Of a stretch of DNA of 10,250 nt, positions 6,519-10,250 are shown in pieces; positions within the stretch are counted from its first letter, which is position 1; each line of letters opens with the position of its first letter. The stretch spans positions 31,053-41,302 of the forward strand of contig VBJE01000215.1 of NCBI GenBank assembly GCA_005879675.1. The letters run 5' to 3'. Both the position numbers and the translations under genes were made by a program. Under the pieces are notes generated by a model. That model was not told where the DNA came from. It was given only the letters and a program-made list of their open reading frames with translations, and did no database searches. The stretch is from Chloroflexota bacterium (GTDB lineage: Bacteria; Chloroflexota; Dormibacteria; Dormibacterales; Dormibacteraceae).

Positions 6519-7663
6519 GCCTTCAGGGACAGCTCTTCGGCGAGCTCGGTCGCCCGCGCGGTCGACTCCCACGGCGCGTCGATGTCGGTGCGGCCGAAAT
6601 GGCCGTAGGCGGCGGTCTGGCGGAAGAGAGGCCGCCGGAGATTGAGCTCCTTGATGATGCCGAGCGGGCTGAGGTCGAACAGCTTGTTCACCGCCGAGGC
6701 GATGGAGGACTCGGGAACCTTGCCCGTACCGAAGGTGTCGACGCGGATGGCCACGGGTTTGACGACGCCGATCGCGTACGACACCTGGACCTCGCACTTG
6801 CTCGCGAGCCCCGCGGCAACGATGTTCTTGGCCACATGCCGGGCTCCGTACGCGCCCGCGCGATCGACCTTCGTCGGGTCCTTGCCCGAGAAGCAGCCTC
6901 CGCCGTGGCGCGCGTAGCCGCCGTAGGTGTCGACCATGATCTTGCGCCCGGTCAGGCCCGCGTCCGCGACGGGGCCACCGATCACGAAACGCCCGGTCGG
7001 GTTGATGAAAGAGCGCACAGAGCCGTTGCGAACATCGGCGGAGATCATGGCGTCGATGACGTGCTCGGTGATGTCCGCGCGCAGTTGCTCCACCGCCACC
7101 TCGTCATGGTGCTGCGTCGACACCACGACGTTGTCGACTCCGGCCGGCCTGCCGTCGTCGCCGTAGCGCACGGTCACCTGGACCTTGCCGTCCGGACGGA
7201 GGTAGCTCAGCGTCTTGTTCCGCCGCACCTCCGCCAGCCGGCGAGCGAGGCGATGCGCCAGCATGATCGGGAGCGGCATCAGCTCCGGCGTCTCGTCGCA
7301 CGCGAAGCCGAACATCATGCCCGAGTCGCCGGCGCCGCCCACGTCGACGCCCTGGGCGATGTCAGGCGACTGCTCGTCGATGCTGCTCACCACCCCGCAT
7401 GTCTCGGCGTCGAAGCCGTACTTGGCGCGCGTGTAGCCGACCTCGCGGACGGTCTGGCGGATGATCCGAGGGATGTCGACATAGCAGTCGGTTGTGATCT
7501 CGCCAACGACGATCACCAGCCCTGTCGTGACGATCGCCTCGCAGGCCACGCGCGCGAGCGGGTCCTTGGCGAGGATGGCGTCGAGGATGGCGTCGGAGAC
7601 CTGGTCGGCCAGCTTGTCGGGGTGGCCTTCGGTGACGGATTCGGACGTGAACAGCGACGGCAT
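6515..7663 (-). CDS. metK: S-adenosylmethionine synthetase (methionine adenosyltransferase)
   Basis: Makes S-adenosylmethionine, phosphate and pyrophosphate from methionine and ATP; cytoplasmic, normally a tetramer. The 382 residues cover the three repeated subdomains at the usual bacterial length. Landmarks are TSESVTEGHPDKLADQ (6-21) with His14 and Asp16, the signature GAGDSGMMFGFA (110-121), the phosphate loop GGGCFSGKDPTKVDRAGAY (254-272) and YGHFGR (353-358). Two signature positions differ from the common bacterial form: Ser114 where Gln is usual, and Cys257 where Ala is usual. The ATG at 7663 is well supported by a strong AAAGGAGG. The gene follows a 96-base gap, the largest in the minus-strand cluster, and its stop overlaps manC. 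It shares the cluster with ahcY, which removes the by-product of SAM-dependent methylation. Confidence 0.97.
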   Translation of the reverse strand: MPSLFTSESVTEGHPDKLADQVSDAILDAILAKDPLARVACEAIVTTGLVIVVGEITTDCYVDIPRIIRQTVREVGYTRAKYGFDAETCGVVSSIDEQSPDIAQGVDVGGAGDSGMMFGFACDETPELMPLPIMLAHRLARRLAEVRRNKTLSYLRPDGKVQVTVRYGDDGRPAGVDNVVVSTQHHDEVAVEQLRADITEHVIDAMISADVRNGSVRSFINPTGRFVIGGPVADAGLTGRKIMVDTYGGYARHGGGCFSGKDPTKVDRAGAYGARHVAKNIVAAGLASKCEVQVSYAIGVVKPVAIRVDTFGTGKVPESSIASAVNKLFDLSPLGIIKELNLRRPLFRQTAAYGHFGRTDIDAPWESTARATELAEELSLKA

Positions 7664-7759
7664 GCGGTCCTCCTTTGAATTTCCCGCGCCGGCAAGGGCT
7701 CGTCACCGTTTGGACAGGCCCCCAAGCGCCAGGTTGTTCGCTCCGGGACGGTCTGAATG
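7664..7759 (-). other. Leader region upstream of metK
   Basis: This is the only sizeable gap within the minus-strand cluster, so it is the likeliest place for an internal promoter or an RNA control element for metK. A possible hairpin pairs 7722-7728 with 7707-7713 (one mismatch) around an 8-base loop. GGGC in the loop could pair with GCCC further down the transcript (7696-7699). I see no convincing -35/-10 pair and no clear match to a known SAM riboswitch core. Confidence 0.3.
7669..7676 (-). promoter_or_regulatory. Strong ribosome binding site of metK
   Basis: On the minus strand the sequence reads AAAGGAGG, followed by ACCGC and the ATG. It is the best Shine-Dalgarno in the window and fixes the metK start. 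It suggests that metK is translated independently of the upstream gene. Confidence 0.85.
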
Positions 7760-8638
7760 CTAACCCAGAGGCAGGTAATGGACGCCCGAGTGCCGGAAGA
7801 GCCTGGTGCCGCGCTGGCGGAGCAGGTCGGCGGTCGCCGAGCGGGCCGCCTCGATCACCGATTCGACGTGCTCGCGCTTCATCACCCAGGTGGCGGTAGG
7901 AGCTGTGATCGGGCACAGGACGACGATGCGCGCCCGCTGCCGCAGGCGCTCGTAGTCGCTGAGCATCTGGTGGTGGAGCGAGAGCTGCAGGGTCCGGGCG
8001 ATCAGCTCCGGGATGTTGTTCGGAGCTTGCTCGTACTCGCCCCCGCCCATCAGGCTGATGGCGAGCACATCCTTCGCTCCGTCGTCGACCGCGGTGTTGA
8101 GCGGCGTGTTGTCGACCACCCCGCCGTCCAGGTGCTCGCGCTCGTGTATGCGCACCGACGGGAACAGGCCCGGGATCGCGGTCGAGGCCAGCAGGGCCGG
8201 GGTCAGGTCGCCCGACCGGAAGACCGCCGGCTTGCCGGCGTTCATGTCGGTGGCGACGACCGCGAGCGGAACCCGCAGCTTCTCGAAGGTCCCGATTCCT
8301 GACAGGGCCTCGGCCCGTTCGATGAGCCGCCTCACGTTCTGCTGCGGCATCACGCTGAGCTGGTCACGCCGGAGCCCGGACAGAATCACGCCGAGCGGGT
8401 GCGCCTGGAACACCGCGGCGGCCTGGCGCGACAGCCAGACCTCCCTCAGCATCATGGTCCCGGCCAGCGAGGGGTAGGCGGCGATCGACGCCCCGTTCAG
8501 CGCGCCGACGCTCGTGCCGACGAGCGCCGCCGGCGCTTCGACGCCCGCCTCGAAGAGCGCCTGCAGCACACCGACCTGCGCGGCGCCTCTCGCTCCCCCA
8601 CCGCCCAGCACCCAGGTGCGCCGAGCGGGTCCGAACAT
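7760..8638 (-). CDS. Patatin-like phospholipase family protein
   Basis: A predicted serine acyl hydrolase of the patatin/RssA type, 292 residues. The family uses a Ser-Asp dyad to cleave fatty acyl esters from lipids. All key parts are visible: the oxyanion loop GGGGARG (12-18), the nucleophile elbow GTSVG with Ser43, and the DGG motif (171-173) with catalytic Asp171, followed by VVDNTPL. VLAISL at 191-196 continues the core fold. There is no signal peptide or membrane segment, so it is likely cytoplasmic or peripheral. It starts 13 bases after ahcY. The ATG at 8638 lacks a strong ribosome site; a GGAGGAAGG lies about 20 bases too far upstream, inside ahcY. The start is kept because the family fold begins immediately after it. 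Its position between ahcY and metK is unexpected. The true lipid substrate is unknown, and such proteins can also act as esterases. Confidence 0.9.
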   Translation of the reverse strand: MFGPARRTWVLGGGGARGAAQVGVLQALFEAGVEAPAALVGTSVGALNGASIAAYPSLAGTMMLREVWLSRQAAAVFQAHPLGVILSGLRRDQLSVMPQQNVRRLIERAEALSGIGTFEKLRVPLAVVATDMNAGKPAVFRSGDLTPALLASTAIPGLFPSVRIHEREHLDGGVVDNTPLNTAVDDGAKDVLAISLMGGGEYEQAPNNIPELIARTLQLSLHHQMLSDYERLRQRARIVVLCPITAPTATWVMKREHVESVIEAARSATADLLRQRGTRLFRHSGVHYLPLG

Positions 8639-8651
8639 TCCGATGTGTAGG

Positions 8652-9923
8652 TTAGGTGCCTTCCTCCCAGGAAGACAGGTAGCGGCGCTGTTCTTCGGTC
8701 AGGGTGTCGATGACGATGCCCATGGCCTTCAGCTTCAGCCTGGCGACCTCCGCGTCGATCTCCTCGGGAACGTCATAGACCTTGCGCTCGAGCTGCTTGG
8801 CGTTCCGGGCGATGTACTCCGCGCACAGCGCCTGGTTGGCAAAGCTCATGTCCATCACGGCGGCCGGGTGGCCCTCGGCGCCGGCCAGGTTGATGAGCCT
8901 TCCCTCGCCGAGCAGGAACAGCCGCCGCCCGTCGCCGAGTCGGTACTCCTGGACGGACGGCCGGACCTGGCGCACGCCGGTGGCGAGCTCGTCCAGCGCC
9001 TTGAGGTTGATCTCGGAGTTGAAGTGGCCGGAGTTGGCGAGGATGGCGCCGTCCTTCATGGCAGCGAAGTGCTTGCGGTCGAGGACGTTGACGTCGCCGG
9101 TCACCGTGACGAAGATGTCGCCTTCCCTGGCGGCGCCCTCCATGGTCATGACGCGAAACCCGTCCATCGCCGCCTCGAGCGCCTTGACCGAGTCGACCTC
9201 GGTCACGACGACGTCGGCGCCGTGTCCCTTGGCGCGCGACGCGAGCCCGCGGCCCACCCAGCCATACCCGGCGATGACAAACGTCTTGCCGGCCAGCAGG
9301 ACGTTGGTCGAGCGGATGATGCCGTCGATCGTCGACTGGCCGGTGCCGTAGCGGTTGTCGAACATGTGCTTCGTGTCGGCCTCGTTGACGGCCACGATCG
9401 GGTACGCGAGCACCCCGTGCTCGGCCATCGCGCGCAGGCGGATGACGCCCGTCGTCGTCTCCTCCGTGCCGCCGATGATCTCGGGCAGCTGGTCGCGGCG
9501 CGACTTGTGCAGCACCGAGACCAGGTCGGCGCCGTCGTCCATCGTCACCTGCGGACGGTGATCGAGCGCGGCCTCGATGTGCTGGTAGTAGGTGTCGTTG
9601 TCCTCGCCGCGGATGGCGTAGGTCTTGATGCCGTGGTGCGACGCCAGCGCCGCCGCCACCGCGTCGTTGGTGGAGAGCGGGTTCGACGCGCACAGGGCGA
9701 GGTCGGCGCCGCCGGCCTTGAGGGTCAGCATGAGGTTGGCCGTCTCGCTCGTCACGTGCAGGCAGGCCGCCAGGCGCAGGTCTTTCAGCGGCTGCTCCTT
9801 GGCGAAGCGCTCGCGGATGAGGCTCAGCACCGGCATCTCGCGCGCCGCCCAATCGATCAGATCCTGACCCTGCGTGGCGAGGTTCAGGTCCTTCACATCG
9901 TTGCCCCTGGAACTTACTTTCAA
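8652..9923 (-). CDS. ahcY: S-adenosylhomocysteine hydrolase (short form)
   Basis: Splits S-adenosylhomocysteine into adenosine and homocysteine with tightly bound NAD, relieving product inhibition of methyltransferases. At 423 residues it matches the shorter class known from archaea and thermophiles such as Thermotoga. It lacks the C-terminal Lys/Tyr-rich tail of the longer eukaryotic and proteobacterial form and ends in LTEEQRRYLSSWEEGT. Motifs: HVTSETANL (56-64), NPLSTNDAVAAAL (81-93), TEETTTGV (153-160), DNRYGTGQS (189-197), the NAD loop GYGWVGRG (219-226) and NSGHFNSEI (297-305). The TTG at 9923 is preferred because GAGGAG lies 6 bases upstream. A GTG at 9896 with AGGGG before it is a weaker alternative, nine residues shorter. 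The gene follows apt by 10 bases, and its ribosome site overlaps the apt stop. It is co-oriented with metK. Confidence 0.96.
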   Translation of the reverse strand: MKVSSRGNDVKDLNLATQGQDLIDWAAREMPVLSLIRERFAKEQPLKDLRLAACLHVTSETANLMLTLKAGGADLALCASNPLSTNDAVAAALASHHGIKTYAIRGEDNDTYYQHIEAALDHRPQVTMDDGADLVSVLHKSRRDQLPEIIGGTEETTTGVIRLRAMAEHGVLAYPIVAVNEADTKHMFDNRYGTGQSTIDGIIRSTNVLLAGKTFVIAGYGWVGRGLASRAKGHGADVVVTEVDSVKALEAAMDGFRVMTMEGAAREGDIFVTVTGDVNVLDRKHFAAMKDGAILANSGHFNSEINLKALDELATGVRQVRPSVQEYRLGDGRRLFLLGEGRLINLAGAEGHPAAVMDMSFANQALCAEYIARNAKQLERKVYDVPEEIDAEVARLKLKAMGIVIDTLTEEQRRYLSSWEEGT

Positions 9924-9929
9924 ATCGAT

Positions 9930-9935
9930 CTCCTC
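9930..9935 (-). promoter_or_regulatory. Ribosome binding site of ahcY, overlapping the apt stop
   Basis: The minus strand reads TGAGGAG: the apt stop codon TGA runs into GAGGAG, then six bases, then TTG. This decides in favour of the TTG start and implies coupling between apt and ahcY translation. Confidence 0.75.
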
Positions 9936-10250
9936 AGTACACGATCTCGCTGACGAGCTTGACGTCCTGGAGCCGCTGCCGGCCCTCGAGGTAACCGAGC
10001 TCGATCAACACCTGCACGCCCATCACGTTCGCGCCGAGCTTGCGCATCAGGCGCACGGCGGCGGAGGCGGTGCCGCCCGTGGCAAGGACATCATCCACGA
10101 TCAGTATCGACTGGCCGGGCTGGATGGCGTCCGAGTGCACCTCCAGCGAGTCGGTCCCGTACTCGAGGTCGTACGACTCCATCACCGTGGTCCACGGCAG
10201 CTTGCCGGTCTTGCGGATGGGGACGAATCCGGCCCCGAGCTTGACCGCCA
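9934..10250 (-). CDS. apt: Adenine phosphoribosyltransferase, 5' end outside the window
   Basis: Salvages adenine by joining it to PRPP to give AMP. Only the last 104 residues are present; the family is about 170-180 long, so roughly the first 70 lie beyond the right edge. Visible are GFVPIRKTGKLP and SYDLEYGTDSLEVHSDAI, which closely follow bacterial Apt, and the PRPP-binding signature ILIVDDVLATGGTASA. The frame stays open to the window edge, and an internal GTG at 10185 should not be taken as the start. It is the first gene of the visible minus-strand cluster, and its stop overlaps the ahcY ribosome site. The pairing fits purine recovery from the methyl cycle. However, AhcY releases adenosine, not adenine, so the metabolic link is indirect. 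Confidence 0.93.
   Translation of the reverse strand, partial: AVKLGAGFVPIRKTGKLPWTTVMESYDLEYGTDSLEVHSDAIQPGQSILIVDDVLATGGTASAAVRLMRKLGANVMGVQVLIELGYLEGRQRLQDVKLVSEIVY

Noticed and set aside
6519..6797. Upstream extension of the manC frame inside metK
   Set aside because: The extra 93 residues are Arg-rich out-of-frame metK sequence. The guanylyltransferase pattern begins right at the GTG at 6518.
7190..7197. GTCCGGAC inside metK as a third copy of the palindromic repeat
   Set aside because: Only the 8-base centre matches; the flanks lack GATA and TATC, and it is within coding sequence.
7681..7740. Possible SAM-IV or SAM-I riboswitch before metK
   Set aside because: A short stretch (GGTGACGAGCCC then GCCGGC on the minus strand) faintly recalls actinobacterial SAM riboswitch cores. 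The leader is too short and lacks the surrounding helices, so I do not call it.
8514..9953. Long plus-strand open frame opposite ahcY
   Set aside because: It lies wholly over ahcY and the start of the patatin gene, has a low-complexity Asp/Arg/Val-rich translation and shows no recognisable domain.

Overview
The window is GC-rich, tightly packed bacterial DNA. Codons favour G or C at the third position, GTG and TTG starts occur, and many genes overlap or sit a few bases apart. I infer a high-GC actinobacterium, perhaps of the Thermoleophilia type, but no phylogenetic marker in the window settles this. I see no rRNA, tRNA, CRISPR array, insertion sequence or phage gene. Almost every base belongs to a recognisable chromosomal gene.

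Left part, plus strand (1-2724): livM, livG and livF, the membrane permease and two ATPases of a branched-chain (hydrophobic) amino acid ABC importer. livM and livG overlap by ATGA, and livG and livF are 4 bases apart. The partner permease livH and the substrate-binding protein are not here and probably lie upstream.

Centre (2725-2851): a short gap between convergent genes. It holds two copies of a 23-base repeat whose starts are 42 bases apart. The second copy contains a perfect 18-base palindrome. A 9-bp hairpin follows, spanning the stop codon of the convergent gene. This is the only part of the window not explained by ordinary genes.

Right part, all minus strand, in transcription order from the right edge: apt (cut by the edge), ahcY, a patatin-like phospholipase gene, metK, manC, a phosphomannomutase/phosphoglucomutase gene, a stand-alone cupin resembling the C-terminal phosphomannose isomerase domain of two-domain ManC proteins, and an unidentified multi-pass membrane protein. 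Except for 96 bases before metK, every junction is an overlap or a gap of 18 bases or less, so this reads as one or two operons. The first block is the activated-methyl cycle: AhcY clears S-adenosylhomocysteine, MetK makes S-adenosylmethionine, and Apt salvages adenine. The second is a complete short route to GDP-mannose: isomerase, mutase and guanylyltransferase. The blocks are joined by a GTGA overlap between metK and manC.

Most genes are conserved housekeeping families and I do not see a clearly new defence or mobile system. The points most worth a second look are the palindromic repeat pair, the GDP-mannose pathway split over separate genes and fused to the methyl-cycle operon, the patatin-like gene inside the methyl-cycle block, and the unidentified membrane protein at the operon's end.
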